Shown: piece by piece, positions 1 to 13,492 of the stretch
How positions within the stretch are numbered: position 1 is the first letter of the stretch
Layout of the letters: every line of letters begins with the position of its first letter
Assembly: GCA_949152475.1 (NCBI GenBank)
Contig: OX424563.1
Coordinates: forward strand, 3,507,001 to 3,571,000
Reading direction: 5' to 3'
DNA from: Terebella lapidaria
Lineage: Eukaryota > Annelida > Polychaeta > Terebellida > Terebellidae
Length of the DNA: 64,000 nt
The notes under the pieces: generated by a model
Told to the model about the DNA's origin: nothing
The model's database searches: none
What the model saw: only the letters and a program-made list of their open reading frames with translations
Program-made: the position numbers and the translations under genes

Positions 1-119
1 GACAATTAGTATCAGGCAACAGGGACAGGAATTACTATGACATAATGACATAATTTAGATTTTTAATTAGGATAATGAAAATATTTTTGGTGGTCTCCAG
101 AAGAATTCACTAAATAATG

Positions 120-1475
120 TAATCAGCGGGGAAACTATTCCCCCCACGAGGAAAACATTTAAGCTAGCATTCCATAGGTGCGGTATGCGGATACGGCGTC
201 CGGTATGCGGCATCCGGCAGTAGTACCGTGCGGCATCCGACATGCGTAATGTTGCATTCCATATATACGGAATGGCGTGCGTTTTCGTCATTTGCATACG
301 CTATGGAACTGTGGCAAAAGCTGAGAGATGACACTATTTTCATTTGCAAAATCGCTGAAACAGTTGAACAAGAAAATACAGCTAACTGTGAGAGTCGACA
401 TTAGAGCTCGAGCACACCATCAGCACCCTAGACAGCGGAATGTATTCTACTCAACGTAATCTCCCCCCTCCAAATAATAATGCTACCATAATGATATTCT
501 CCCTTAAATGATTCCAATTCATTCCCGTATATTATGATGAAAGCATAGGCCTATTCCATTCATATTTTTCTAATAAGTAAACATTCATTTTGAACTCAAT
601 GAAACAGATACTCCTGTCCAGGTCGGCGGATGATGTTTGTTCATACATTTGTGGTTGCTGGTTGTTATGTTGATGTTATGTTGATTACTGACATTATGAT
701 ATTGTGATGTATAATTTTGGTAAATAATTTTGGTAAACTGGTCGAGTGGGGTATATCACTAAGTTTTGCTGCATGGAATAAATTATATCGAGGCCTAAAT
801 TTTCATCCATCATGCTCTGGTGGACTACTTGACACCGTCCCTGTCTCGTATGCAGCATATATGTGCGAAAGGACTTTTCATCAACATTGTTCAAGCATAA
901 GACTCCGATACATGTACATTGAAATTCGAAATCAAATATTATGCAGCAATTTGTACGCTAATAATGGTTTGATGTACTACATATATATATGTCGCGTATA
1001 GGCCTATTCTGATCATGATTTTATGAACGATTACATATCAGTATGTATGATGATTAGTGCACAGCATTTGGCACGAAATATGATCCAGACAAACTGAAAA
1101 ATCACTACAATGGCCATGTGGCAGGTGCCCGATGACGTCACATGTTCGACCTATCCCATGCGGAATGGGTCCGGCATGCGGCAAAAATCGCTACATGAAG
1201 TGATTTTTATTCACGCATGCCGTTGCCGGATACCGCAACCGTATGTATGGAATGTGTCCTTCTGAAAACAGTCATTTTGATTTTTGCCGGATGCCGCATA
1301 CCGGACGCCGTATCCGCATGCCGCGTCTATGGAATGCTAGCTTTACCCCACAAGGAAAACTATTTACCCTGCGAGGGAAATTTTTCCCCCATGGGGAAAA
1401 CCATTTCCCTCACGGGACAACGTTTTCCTCGTGGGGGAAACATTTCCCTCACCTGGGAAATATCTACCCCCGTCA
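120..1475. repeat. C/G-rich minisatellite split by a MITE
   Basis: Degenerate units of about 17-20 bp of the form TTTCCCCCACGAGGGGAAAA lie at 120-158 and again at 1346-1475. Many units are near-palindromic (CCC followed by GGG). The two blocks are the halves of one array, separated by the element at 162-1342. No coding function is seen; short open frames across it are chance. Bases 1-119 hold nothing recognisable. Confidence 0.7.
162..1342. mobile_element. PIF/Harbinger-like non-autonomous element (MITE)
   Basis: The ends are terminal inverted repeats starting AGCTAGCATTCCATAG and extending with few mismatches for about 58 bp; the inner part is rich in GCCGCAT/CCGGA motifs. The element is flanked by TTA on both sides (159-161 and 1343-1345). 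A 3-bp TWA target duplication is typical of PIF/Harbinger, which is the basis of the class call. No transposase ORF is present; the 94-aa and shorter frames inside have no recognisable domain. It sits inside a minisatellite. The class is an inference from the target site and repeats only. Confidence 0.65.
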
Positions 1476-4293
1476 ATTACATTTTTTAATATGTTCTTTC
1501 GGGGGCCACAATTTCTTTTTTAATATCCTAAGTAAAAAATCTAAAATATGTCATATATGAGCTGCTATAGAGTTCATGATAAGGTGCAACAATTCTGAAG
1601 CACTTCAGTTGTTCTGTTCCTAGAAAAAATGCTGACTTGTCTAAGACTTCGGATAATCAGCAATAAGCTGGATTGCAAATAATACCTCACAAGAAAGTTA
1701 TCACATGAACATATCCTTTCATTTTCCATTCATGACCAACTCCTAATATTATTTTGACAGCACTCAACTAAGAACTGTTCCATCTGGCAATGAGAGATGA
1801 ACATGTAATATGCTTTTGCAATCAAGATTCATTAACCATGTTCACTAAGAACTCTGGTAGGTCACGCTCCAGCAGAGCGTCTTTGATACTGTGTTATCTC
1901 TGGAGACAGATACCGATCTCATACTCACTAAACCACGAATCGTTATAGGAAGGAGTCCAAGCAATCGAGATGAGGACACGTGACCCGAATACAGATCGTG
2001 AACCTAATCAATGGGTCAAAGACGAAACAAAGATTCTAAGTGTGGGTCCGCGGACGTGCTATAGGGTTAGATAGAGGTATCATGCACTATATAGATGAGA
2101 ACATTAACCAAGGCTGGATTTTTGGTATGAGTCAGTTTTATGCTGATTTTTTTATCAAATTACAACACATTGTCTTCACTGACTTGTCATGGATAAACAT
2201 GGAGCCTAGACCAAGTATAAAGTATTCTGAGTAATCAAAACGGAGTCCGTCATCCAACCTTGAAGCACAGTGTCAAGCAAAATCAGGCAATTTCAAAGAC
2301 CTTCATGAAACCCAGAAGACTGCCAGGTAGTTGACAGATATTGTTCCCGAGAGGACGAGTGAAGCTGTAACGATCAGGAGTGGGTATGTGTATTGCAGAG
2401 GAAGGTGTATAATAAATAGCTCGTTATCCAAATATTGTGGTCAAAAGAGAATTCCATGTCATTTTTATGTGGGATTGAAATATCCCAACAAGTCGTCAGC
2501 GAATCCTAGGCGAGCCATCAGGCGAGCCTTAAATGCACTGAGGACGAGTCGGGAAATCTTTATCCCACACAAAAATGATATGCGATTCTTTTTTCTCACC
2601 CGTCTGATCCCCTATTGACAATTTTTCGTATCATTTCTGTAGTTTTTCGCATGTTTTGTCACTTTATGTGGAAGAAATTCGGTGCTCATTCACAGCCGTA
2701 ACTTGTCTCTGATTCATCATATGTTGGTCATTATGGTGACATTAGATACCGGATTATGATTAGTTATATTGTGAAGGTCTATTGGGACTTGTGTTAATTG
2801 CAGAGGTTACCAATTCACAGTCGTAACTTGTCTCTGACCTTTGCCGGGGAATTGCTGCAAGTCCCGAGAGGAACACATCGTGCATGGTGGGGTGTCATGG
2901 GGCAATTGCTGGTTTGTATTTGAGCCCACGTAGCTTACTGTATATGGCCCCGTAATGTCACTCACCCACTGAAAACATACCATTTTATCTGTCTCTCACC
3001 GAGTAAATCTGTATTGGATGTAGAAGAATCAGCGCGAGTAACCTTTGCCAGGTTTCATCACTTTCGTGTTTGACATTCATCAAGGATCTCAGCCGTAATA
3101 TTTTGTTAGGTTGACGTAATTGTATGTCAACCTTGGTAAGCTACATATCTCGTACCCCTTGGTCCGTTTACGGACAACAACGTCGATTTTATCTTACCCA
3201 TAATTCGAACATAGTGTATCATACTCACCAGTATTCCAAACATTGTTGGGTGTTATATCTTTAGAGCGTATTTGAGCTTGCATCTTTTGTTAATCTCAAT
3301 TGACGCTTCAGCGGAATGAAATTGTCAGCAAAAACTGTGTGATTCAAATTTGCTGGTTTAAAACTAAAATATTTATATACTGACTTATTACAATCACTAC
3401 ATCATAATATTGATAACGACAAATCATGTCTGGAAATGAAACATTCAGAGTAGAAATTATTTGCGATCAAACATTGAAACCAGACACCACACTGACACTA
3501 TCAGGGGCAGACAGTGTGCTAAATATATTTCTTTTTTAGTATATATCTAATGGAGTTACTATGCATACACTTTACTGTCCAAGGACCGGTCAAGTTTTTT
3601 CAAGGTTTTGAGAATATGACGATCCGATGCTGTGTTGAATGCGCCTGTCTTGTCGCATTATGGTGCAAAATCTGACCAATCCGTTCCAGTGCATAATATA
3701 TATAGGTGGTAACAGCACAACAATTTCCACCAACACAGCGGAGCTCAGAGGAGGTGATGGCAGAGATATTTAGTTTTTATGTATCTGTAACATTAAACTG
3801 GGTCTGATGAACTCCCACCAGTCACGAATAAGTGCATGTCACAGCTATAATTACCGACCATAAAACTGCTGCAGGGACTGATGTGAGTTTTACTGATATG
3901 ACATGGTGATAACCGATCATTCTGGAATAGTGTTGTCATAGTAACCGAATATCGTCAGGCCTGCGACCTTGGTGGACCGGCACCAATAACTTAATAACCT
4001 GTCTGAACCCAGTCCGGACCCTATCCGCTCGTGCCCTTTGGGTCAACGTCTCTTGCTCCCACACTAACCCCCCCCCCCCCGCTCCTCCCCCCCTCCGTCC
4101 GCGCCCTGAACACAATAGCCACGTGATTCCTGACATCTCACTCGAGATGACTTTCCGAAACAGGAAACAAATCAATATACCATTAGATCAATGAGCTGGC
4201 AGCTATTCCAGAAATTGGGTCTTTGACATGGCATGTTGAAGGAATATATTAGATTGCTGGCAATGAAGGGGTCAGTCAAACCGAAATATAGAT
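1476..4293. other. No gene seen
   Basis: AT-rich sequence with only short, non-conserved open frames. A stretch of about 20 bp around GTAACTTGTCTCTGA occurs twice (about 2697 and 2823). A TATATATAGG motif near 3700 precedes only a 16-codon frame. A poly-C run lies near 4067-4080. Nothing supports a gene. Confidence 0.5.
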
Positions 4294-5064
4294 ATTTCGA
4301 ATTTCAATGTACATGTATCGGAGTCTTATGCTTGAACAATGTTGATGAAAAGTCCTTTCGCACATATATGCTGCATACAAGACAGGGACGGTGTCAAGTA
4401 GTCCACCAGAGCATGATGGATGAAAATTTAGGCCTCGATATAATTTATTCCATGCAGCAAAACTTAGTGATATACCCCACTCGACCAGTTTACCAAAATT
4501 ATTTACCAAAATTATACATCACAATATCATAATGTCAGTAATCAACATAACATCAACATAACAACCAGCAACCACAAATGTATGAACAAACATCATCCGC
4601 CGACCTGGACAGGAGTATCTGTTTCATTGAGTTCAAAATGAATGTTTACTTATTAGAAAAATATGAATGGAATAGGCCTATGCTTTCATCATAATATACG
4701 GGAATGAATTGGAATCATTTAAGGGAGAATATCATTATGGTAGCATTATTATTTGGAGGGGGGAGATTACGTTGAGTAGAATACATTCCGCTGTCTAGGG
4801 TGCTGATGGTGTGCTCGAGCTCTAATGTCGACTCTCACAGTTAGCTGTATTTTCTTGTTCAACTGTTTCAGCGATTTTGCAAATGAAAATAGTGTCATCT
4901 CTCAGCTTTTGCCACAGTTCCATAGCGTATGCAAATGACGAAAACGCACGCCATTCCGTATATATGGAATGCAACATTACGCATGTCGGATGCCGCACGG
5001 TACTACTGCCGGATGCCGCATACCGGACGCCGTATCCGCATACCGCACCTATGGAATGCTAGCT
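4294..5064. mobile_element. Truncated inverted copy of the 162-1342 MITE
   Basis: The reverse complement of 4294-5067 matches 159-932 over 774 bp with a single base difference found by eye (T/C, at left position about 846). It keeps one terminal inverted repeat (AGCTAGCATTCC, ending at 5064) with a TAA flank at 5065-5067. Homology stops abruptly at 4294, so the other 410 bp and the second terminus are missing. The two copies form a 3.36-kb-spaced inverted repeat. Confidence 0.75.
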
Positions 5065-5067
5065 TAA

Positions 5068-6907
5068 CTCGTTCATCACAATGAATCATAAACAGTTTCA
5101 TTTCAATACATAAACGTATGTATCTGTAATCAATATCAAAGACCGCCAGGTGACGGTCTTTGTCAATTTTGCCTGCCCATTATTTCTGTCAGTTATATAG
5201 CTCAACTATTGTTTAGTCAGCATAACGACTGATAGCTTCAAATTGCCGATGAGATGCAGATAATCAAAGAAAACGTACCCAAATCCAGCGCTGTTGTGTG
5301 GAATTGTTAGTCAGGGGTATGACTTTGGGGATCTTGCCGCCTCGGATGTCCAATGTTCGCAAAAAGTAACCCTTTACCCTCATGTTGTGAAGCTATCAGT
5401 TAAATCCAGTAAATTATAGTGTAGATTCAGGTCCGTATCAATATCAAGTGCTATTACACCAACCCGACGTGTGTAATGTCACAAATTAACTTGCTTCAGG
5501 AACTCCTTACATCAGCCCATCCTATGAAGAAAGCTCGGCTCCTCTAGAAAGTACTGTGACAACATTCAGAGAACATGAAAGTCCCAGGTTTGTTGTCAAA
5601 GCTGGTTTCCTAGCTGCTGAGTTCGCCACGTTTTTCGCGATGTTTTATCAGTCGGGAGGTATCAGCGTAAACAAAAATATTTTTCGAGAATTAAGAGACA
5701 AAAAGCGATCCTGCCCGATGTCCTGTACCCATTTCCTCCTCACAACTGAACTTAGGCCCAATTAGCCCTCGTGCCCCTTCATGTACGCTAACCAGAACCC
5801 GAACCATAATCGTTTATTTAACTTCCATCACTAAATAGCCTTTTACTTTGAGTGGTTTAGATAAAAGTGCATCTAACACGAGCGCACGCCATGCCAGGAG
5901 GAAGCACCATGGTTTGGTAGTAAAAGCTATGAAACATCCTTTAGCAGTCAATGAAAATCTGTCGATATTTCCCGCCATTCGTCAGGAGTCGAAAATTGAG
6001 CGGAGAACCAGGAAACACCGACCATACAAGTATTTCCGGGGTCATGTCCCCACGATGGGCACTGTTTGGGGTGAACGATCCTCGGGTAATGGATGGGTCT
6101 GCACCTTATCGCTACTGTCTCTGATAGTGAAAACAACATTCTTTGCTGGAAAATCTCCATGGAGGGGAAGATACCAAATGTGGATGAGATATACGAGAAA
6201 GTCATCGATCGATTGATAAGACTTTGATTGATGTTGTCGTCCAAAAATGTGTGGATTATTATAAAGATAATCATAATACAAACACCTGCATACGGGACAA
6301 TGCAGTTTAACTAAGAACGATTCCTGATTATTGCCGAAATAAAGAAACTTAATGATCTCTTCCTTGGAACCCGGTAAAATGTAAGTAACAGATAATAATT
6401 CCTGTTAATGGTGATATCTAAAAGTAGGTCTAGGCCAATCAGACACGTGCAGGCCTTTCAAACATTTCTCGAACAATGAACCGACATGAACCGATCTCGT
6501 ATGATGTTCTCTTGGCTAATTCAAATAGATGAAATGAACAAATACGCGGGTAGATCTGAAGATCATCAACTTCAATGCGCACACAAAAAAGAAAAATCAT
6601 AAAATCATTCAGTAGTAAGAAACCCAGTGCCAACAATCGATCATACAATTATCGGAAATTTGCACACATTTCATAGACTCTGATTGAATCTTATCGTGGA
6701 ATGAAAGAAGTAATCCAATTTACAATATACATTCATATGCTATCAGAAATACATCAGACTAGGTTTAAGACTAAATTTTCTCAGACATTCTTTTATTTTT
6801 ATATAAAATCTGTATCAAAAATCCCCAGACATATTCGAGCGTATATGTGCGGTACATGGCTTTATTGGTGGAATTCTATCACGTACAGATCACGAGCTAA
6901 AACTCAC
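5068..6907. other. No confident gene
   Basis: Open frames of up to 122 aa occur on both strands (5848-6216 plus and 5948-6274 minus overlap), but none has a domain, codon bias or splice context that I can defend. Downstream exons of the gene starting at 7102 (minus) could lie here or beyond the left edge; I could not identify them. Confidence 0.4.
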
Positions 6908-7102
6908 CAAGTGTGTCATGTTTTCCAGTGCTTTTGAGACCTCAGCCTTGGCCAGGGGTAGCATAGGGGAGGATGGCTTAACGTTCAGGCGACCGTTGCT
7001 AGGTAACGGCATGGAGACCGACTCCGAGGATTGCAGATGGTATAGAGCCTTGACGGACTCCATCAAGGACATCGCAGACGCTCCACGTGCTCGCGGTTCC
7101 AT
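6908..7102 (-). CDS. Probable first coding exon of an unknown gene
   Basis: On the minus strand an ATG at 7102 in a strong Kozak context (CACCATGG) opens 65 codons that run exactly, in phase 0, into a consensus donor (TTG then GTGAGT) at 6907. The peptide starts MEPRARGASAMSLMESVKAL and ends ALENMTHL; third positions are GC-rich against an AT-rich background, as in real exons. A CCAAT motif (7130-7134) lies just upstream. I do not recognise the family. The plus strand is also open here (6918-7130) behind a fair acceptor, so strand is not certain, but the start context plus donor favour minus. Later exons were not found. Confidence 0.45.
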
Positions 7103-10100
7103 GGTGATACGTGATCCTGAAGCGTTCTGATTGGCTGTAATTATCTCTGATCATACGCTTTACCTAAATGCAATGATATGATTTGATTAACTTTGTTTGA
7201 TGTACACAACACTTGTATACTCGATAATATAAGCCAGCCCGAGCTAGTCAGGCTGTCGCTGAGTGATAACAAACCAACCTTGATTGTAGAATCTGATATC
7301 TTCAAATTAACTGAAGTTGATACACACATGAACCATCAAGTGTGTATGCGGATTTAGCTCTGTGAAGACGACTCAGTTTTTCCAGTTTATAGCGACAGTG
7401 TTGCCCTTTCAAACTACAATATCATTTGACCAGACATTCGAAACCGTTGACCTATTTATTCTCTCAAACACATCAACATTGTCAATACTGAATGTCATAA
7501 GCCGTGTTTATTTTGTTGGAAATATGTACAAGAGATAATGAGAATAGTAGTAGTGGTGGAAACAATGAATCACGAAGTATAATGGCTCTAGTCTATTATA
7601 GTTGTGCACAGAAGTGAAAGCGACAGAGAGACAGGCTGCTTTTTCCACGTAAACTGCACCCAAGTGATGTGCAGACGGGTGAATGGGTTTACTTCGTCAT
7701 AGCATGTGTGCTAGCATGGATCGACGTTATTCAACAATAAAACCATAAAAAGTTTAGTTAATTTGGAAATGTTCTAAAAGCTCTAAAATGTCGAATCTCA
7801 TTTCCAGTAATGGATAGTTATCGTGGCCATTATACCTAGAATAAAAACTCGAAGAGAAATCACCGATAAAGCAAATCTGTTGGACATAATCTGTTGGTGC
7901 ATATGCATGGTGTGTATATATGTATGTGATTTTTTGGCTCTGTCAGAAATGTTCGGCAAAATTCTTGACATTCTCCCTGTGCCAATGGGGTTCCTGTTTG
8001 CCACCAGGATCGCCACCATGTAATTCGGGTATAGATAAATCATAGAAACAGTCTACTGTGCCAAAGACATACAGAAACGTCATAATGCTAAATTAAATTT
8101 TGTCATGTTTGTTTTTGCATAATGCAGACAATGGGCATGACGTTTTTGTACTTCTTGGGCATAATAGACTGTTGGACTCTTGGGCATAATAGAGCCCCAA
8201 AAGCACATGGCATCAGCAGGTACCCCATTTAACATATTGTTGAGAAACAATCTGTTTTATTGTCTGAGAAATTAACACGTGTTTCGTATCCTGTAGGATA
8301 TCTTGGGTGTAGAATTTTATCATTAAAGGGTTATATTTTTTTACGTTATGAAGACAATATTTTCTTTATCTCACTTGTAGCGTTTTGTACGGAAAAAATA
8401 CTCTCTCGGGCGTGTCAAATTAATCGTAGTATAATATTAAACATCAACGTCGAGATGTCTGTATTAAAACCGATATGATATCGATGGACAACGATGACTG
8501 AATTTGATTATGTATGTGTATGGTGCCCTATTATTATGAAATGATACTGACAAACGTAGGCTAAGAGTATAGTTTAGTTGAGAAACTTAATACACCAACA
8601 TCCAAGTTACACTCAAAAACCTATGTCAATCTATGCTCATTCGTATGCAGTATATATTATACCATGAAAACAGTTGCCTAAAATCGCATCGAAAATATCC
8701 GATGCTTAAGGGGTTGTTACCCTCGCCATATTTTAGTCAGTGATGCGCACTGAATATTTTTGAAAATGTTTTTTCTTGAAGAAATGAACACATATTTCAC
8801 ATAAATGTAATATTATCATGTTAATAACTAATTTAAAGCATTTGACGCGCAGTTATTATGCATCTTATGTCAAAATTGGTGAAATTGACTACCAAAATTT
8901 CGGGACATCCGTTCTTGTGGAAAAAGTCGATTACGAATGTTCCAAGTATTTTTCTGAGCATTACTACATATGCTAGTTTATGAGCCGAGAAATATTTTTT
9001 TGAAATTCAAATCCATTGCATCACAAATGATTTTTGAAGTTCAGACATTTATTGACAACTAACAATTTTTCCCAAGTGGCCAGCACAGGCACTATTTTTT
9101 AACCCTTCAAGACACTGCCACAGTGAGAGGGAGACTTCAATATCACATGCTCCACTGTGAACACTTCACACTGGCTTTTACATGTAGACTGCTACATGCT
9201 AGGGCTTCTGTGTGCATTGGGCCATGACACTACTCTATTCACCTGATCAATGCAAATAATAACCCGTATTTCCAAAGTGACAGTTATAAGTTTCAAACTT
9301 CTGGGGAAGTAACATCTTCTTGCATTTGTCATAATTCATAACACTCTGTGTTCATCAAATAACTAACAGTACATGTATGTATTCACTGACCCTATTGTGC
9401 ATAATGCTTGTGTCTATGCATACAAAGAACACAAACCCCAAGCTAGATACAGGATACATCCTGATCCCAATAACATGTACATGTAAATATCACCAGGCTT
9501 TTGATTCATTGTCATCATGATTACATGTGACATTAAAGTACCATTATTGCACATGGGTTGTGTCAACATAATTGATGTGAAATTCACACAGTGGTAGCAT
9601 TTTATTAGTACAATTCATGAGTTATGAATTGAAGCACTTCATCTTTTGACATACATGGATCACAGGTATGATATCAAACATACCAGACAAGAAATGTCAT
9701 GAATAAATAGTGTATTTGGTAGTATACTCCTTATCCATATGTTTATCTTACAAAGTGTGTACATGGAAGGTAAACAAGAACAAAATAAATCAAATATAAT
9801 ACCAATCAAAAAGATTATGAATTTATCACAATTGGCAAACAATATTGCACATGGCCACTTGATACACTGCCATTCAAATCTTCATAATGTATTTCTGACC
9901 TACACATGTGTATCAATAACAAATTTTTGATACATACAATGTGTTGGCCACTTTATCCATTAAAATATAAAATATGAAAATATTATCAATTGGCCATTGA
10001 ATCCCCAAATTGCTGTTGTATAAGATATCCAATTGTCTTGTAGTGACATTACAATACCCAAAATGGTGGTATGCAATTCTGTACAGGTGTTTCAGAACTA

Positions 10101-13100
10101 CAGATCCAACATGCACTTAATTTGAATTTGTATATATATTGTTTTAATATACATGTATATATTGGTGCAAACTTTGAAACACAAGTTGTTGTTATGCTTT
10201 GACATCCATATTGTTGGCCAACATAATGATTGCTCCTGGGTGCCTGTCATTGGGGGATCAGTCAAGTGGTGTGGAGCTGCTATTGCCTGTCTTCTGATTG
10301 AGACTTGAACCAGGATTTATGGAGCTTCTGGTTGTGTTGTCTTCTGGCTGAGCTGTCAGGAAGTGGTGTGGAGTTGTCAGCTACATCTGGAGTCAGAAAA
10401 ATATGAGATGATGGATTTGTCAGATGGCACTCTATTCTGTTGCTGATACCAATCACATTGCCTTGAATTGATCATTGGAATATTACAATCAAGTAAACTT
10501 CTTGATTTAGTGAAATATATATATGTTGGTGATATGAATAACTCATATAGATGCTTATTGATAATTACCTCATATACTTGTGCCAATCAGGGCACCTAAT
10601 TTAAATTTCTTGACATACATATAGATATACATCTACATACAGTTTCATTTTGTTATCGAAATGTATTTAACCACGAACTTATGGAATAGGTACTAATAGA
10701 TACTTGATCAGTGTTGATAGAGACGGGGCTCCAATATACAGAATGCTTAAATTACGTGTACGTACCTGAACAAATATAATATTATATTACCTATTTGTGA
10801 AAATGAACTCCCAATGTGCAAGAAGGGTCGAAAGAGGGTTAATAATCCGCCCCAGGACATGTGCTCGACGATTTTCCGTGTGGTTCCATGCGATCACTGA
10901 CCGAGACTGGACTTGAGCAGCTAGTGAGTATTGCTCTTCACATTGAACTCAAAACCCTGTGCACGGATTTCAACGGCTTTTTCACCGGAGCGAATACAAA
11001 CTCACGTGGTGAGCGATATGTCAGTTATCGTCTGGAAACATGGTTTTGAGTGTTTGTCATTCCCCGATCTACAACAATTCTTTGTCTATGAGCTAATATG
11101 TCTTCGATTATGTACATATTTCTGGGATTACCTCCGTCATATGCCGATATACATGCATAACACATGGGACTGTTGGTGCCTCGCGGGAAATCATTTGGAG
11201 ACGAAGCTACCGAATCTCATAGTCGCAAAATATGGTCTTCACAACCGAAGGAAATATTCCGAGGATGACCGCTACCAATTGATATCACAAAACACATGTA
11301 ATGTGTCGTACTGCGAACATTTTCTGCCGTAGTCCCGTTCAGTATTCAGGAAGTGGATTATTTGGTGTGATCAATGGATTTTACCGATTACCAGAATTGA
11401 CATGACCAAAGATAAGTCTCGCGTAAGGATACATCAAACTTTGACCTGGGAAATATGTAAACACGATTTCGTGGCACCTGACGTTGAAAGTAGCCGATGT
11501 TCAGACTCAATTTTACGGGGGAAAACGCATTGTCACATGGCTGTGGATAGCTCGTTATGGAGTCTACGATGTACCAATCCCAAGTAAGTCAGCTATTCTT
11601 TGAAAATCATCAAAATAATAGATGATATTTCAAGTCTGTGTGTTGTCCAAATCCACGTGATATTTTGAAAATGGCGCATTTCGTAAATGTGTCAAAGACA
11701 GTCGGGCATTTTGTGACAAATGTAGGCGGTAAATTCAAAAAGTAATTCTCGGCTCATAGACACTGACTGCTCCACTATGTAAAAAGTCGATGTATTCTGA
11801 AGATTACGTGGTTGATAATGAGAACGGATGTACCAACTTTATCGTTATGATCCGGAATGATCCAGACGTTTCAGGTCGAAGATTGTATTTTTCTAAAACA
11901 AGAAAATGACTCCTCTATTCACTCCAACTGCAAAAAGTCACTTCGGACTACCAGAAGTTTTATGACAAATGCTCATATTTTGTATGCGGTACTAAAGTCG
12001 TGAAATTTACTGCCAACAATCGGCAGGGTTTCACCATCTTAAGTGTTAAATCTTCATCAAACAGACACCGCCACACAATGTGTTGTGTGAATAGTGGTCG
12101 TTCCTGCCCTGCACGTGGCCACCGACATGTGGCCAGGGGGGCTTGGTCTACCCGAACACCTTGATTTTTTCAATTGCGCTGCATACATCATTTTAGACCT
12201 CTAAGAAATATGACTGTAATCCACCATTTTCTAAAGAGAGACATTTTGGCTAAACCGAAGATGGCCACCATCCGAGAATGACTGGTGGCCAAAACTCACC
12301 TAATACTTGTGATAGAATCATAAATTTTGGATCTAGGCCAATGGTGCGATTATAGTGGAATCGAAATGCGTCGATAAATTCCGAATTTGATCAGTATGTC
12401 ATCAAAAATCGATAAATAGAGTTCACTAAAACACTAAATACTGACCGTATCTGCTATAAGACCTTACCTTCTTCAATAGTTGTGACAAAAGTGTAATGTT
12501 TATATCACTGGTAAAAATGTGAAAAGGAATGATTCAATGAGGTAAATATCGATAGTCCACGGTCAATCAAAATTTGATCCGAAAATATAAGACCACTGTC
12601 AATTGCAGGCTTCGAGTTTACTAGAATATTCGATACTGACCTCAATTTCTTTGATCTTCTTGATGGAAGCATGATTTCTGGTTCTGAGGCACGGGTTCCA
12701 TGGTGGAGGAAACAAAGGACGTCAGTAGATTTCAGATGATATTCCAAGTATAATAAAGTCGACGATTCCTCTGCTGTGAAAACAACGGCCTAGAACTACA
12801 AATCATGCTTCTATCACACACATTCAAGAAAGCGTATGGCCAGTATCGAATGCTTTTGTGAATTCTAAGAGCCTGTCACTGAGCGTCATCTTTGAGGTTA
12901 CAACAAACAAACTGATCAAATCTGGAATTTGATGACATTTGGTTTCATTTCACCATCGTGAAAAGCGTGGCCTAGCACCAAACATGATGCTTCTATCATA
13001 AACATTGAAGAAATGTCGGTTAGTATTGGATGTGAATTCGAAACATGCGACTCGCGGCCATCTTGATTTTTCGATGGAATACGGATCAAAATTATGATTT

Positions 13101-13449
13101 TATCAGGAATATTAGAGAAGTAATGGGCTACATATTATCTCTGCATGGCTGCCATCTTTGATCTATTCGAACTTGCCGATAGAGAGGGAACCCAGCTTTT
13201 TTGCTCCCTCAAGAAATTATGATATGAACTAACACCCCTGAGCAATGACTATTGACCAAATGTGTGAGCCTGATCGTTATCGCAATATGAGTTCATGAAT
13301 TCCCAGGTTGTATTCCATTCAAAGTCAATTTGATATGGCAATACACCGGATACATATTATCGAAACTAATTATTATATGGTCATACATATTCACCTCAAC
13401 ATATAAGAAATTCAATAACAAAAACATAACATTACGTATCAATAACATT
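7103..13449. other. Long intergenic stretch without a confident gene
   Basis: AT-rich DNA. The ORFs at 7823-8023, 10861-11049, 10931-11332 and 11402-11587 have no recognisable domain. Around 9840-10210 TTGGCCA motifs recur, and a short AT-rich direct repeat (GCAC[TC]TAATTT[GA]AATTT) lies near 10110 and 10590. A cluster of decayed repeats occupies 12300-13110 and is listed separately. No RNA gene was recognised. Confidence 0.45.
12300..13110. repeat. Decayed cluster of short repeats in both orientations
   Basis: A segment resembling GGCCTAGAACTACAAATCA followed by TGCTTCTATCA occurs directly near 12788-12825 and 12969-13000, where longer flanks also align (12770-12866 with 12950-13038, roughly 70 percent by eye). 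It occurs inverted near 12305-12340 and 12655-12690. This looks like an old multi-copy transposon or minisatellite. Family unknown. Confidence 0.4.
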
Positions 13450-13455
13450 TTTATT
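13450..13455 (-). terminator. Poly(A) signal of the trypsin-like gene
   Basis: AATAAA on the minus strand, 38 nt after the TAG stop at 13493-13495. The position fits a short 3' UTR. Confidence 0.6.
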
Positions 13456-13492
13456 TTCGACTATTGCTTTCCAGGCGAATATCCAGGCGGGC

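Noticed and set aside
717..1001. 94-aa ORF and its mirror at 4276-4509, and the 61-aa pair at 164-349 and 4877-5062
   Set aside because: They are the same MITE arm in two orientations; identity reflects the duplication, not protein conservation.
3698..3812. TATATATAGG followed by a 16-codon ORF (MAEIFSFYV)
   Set aside because: The reading frame ends at once and no donor continues it; a TATA word is common in AT-rich DNA.
7939..8023. Possible terminal exon on plus (EMFGKILDILPVPMGFLFAT) behind a good acceptor
   Set aside because: The minus strand is equally open, no partner exons or poly(A) signal were found, and it is short.
10931..11332. 133-aa plus ORF
   Set aside because: No recognisable domain, start context or splice signals; plausible by chance at this length.
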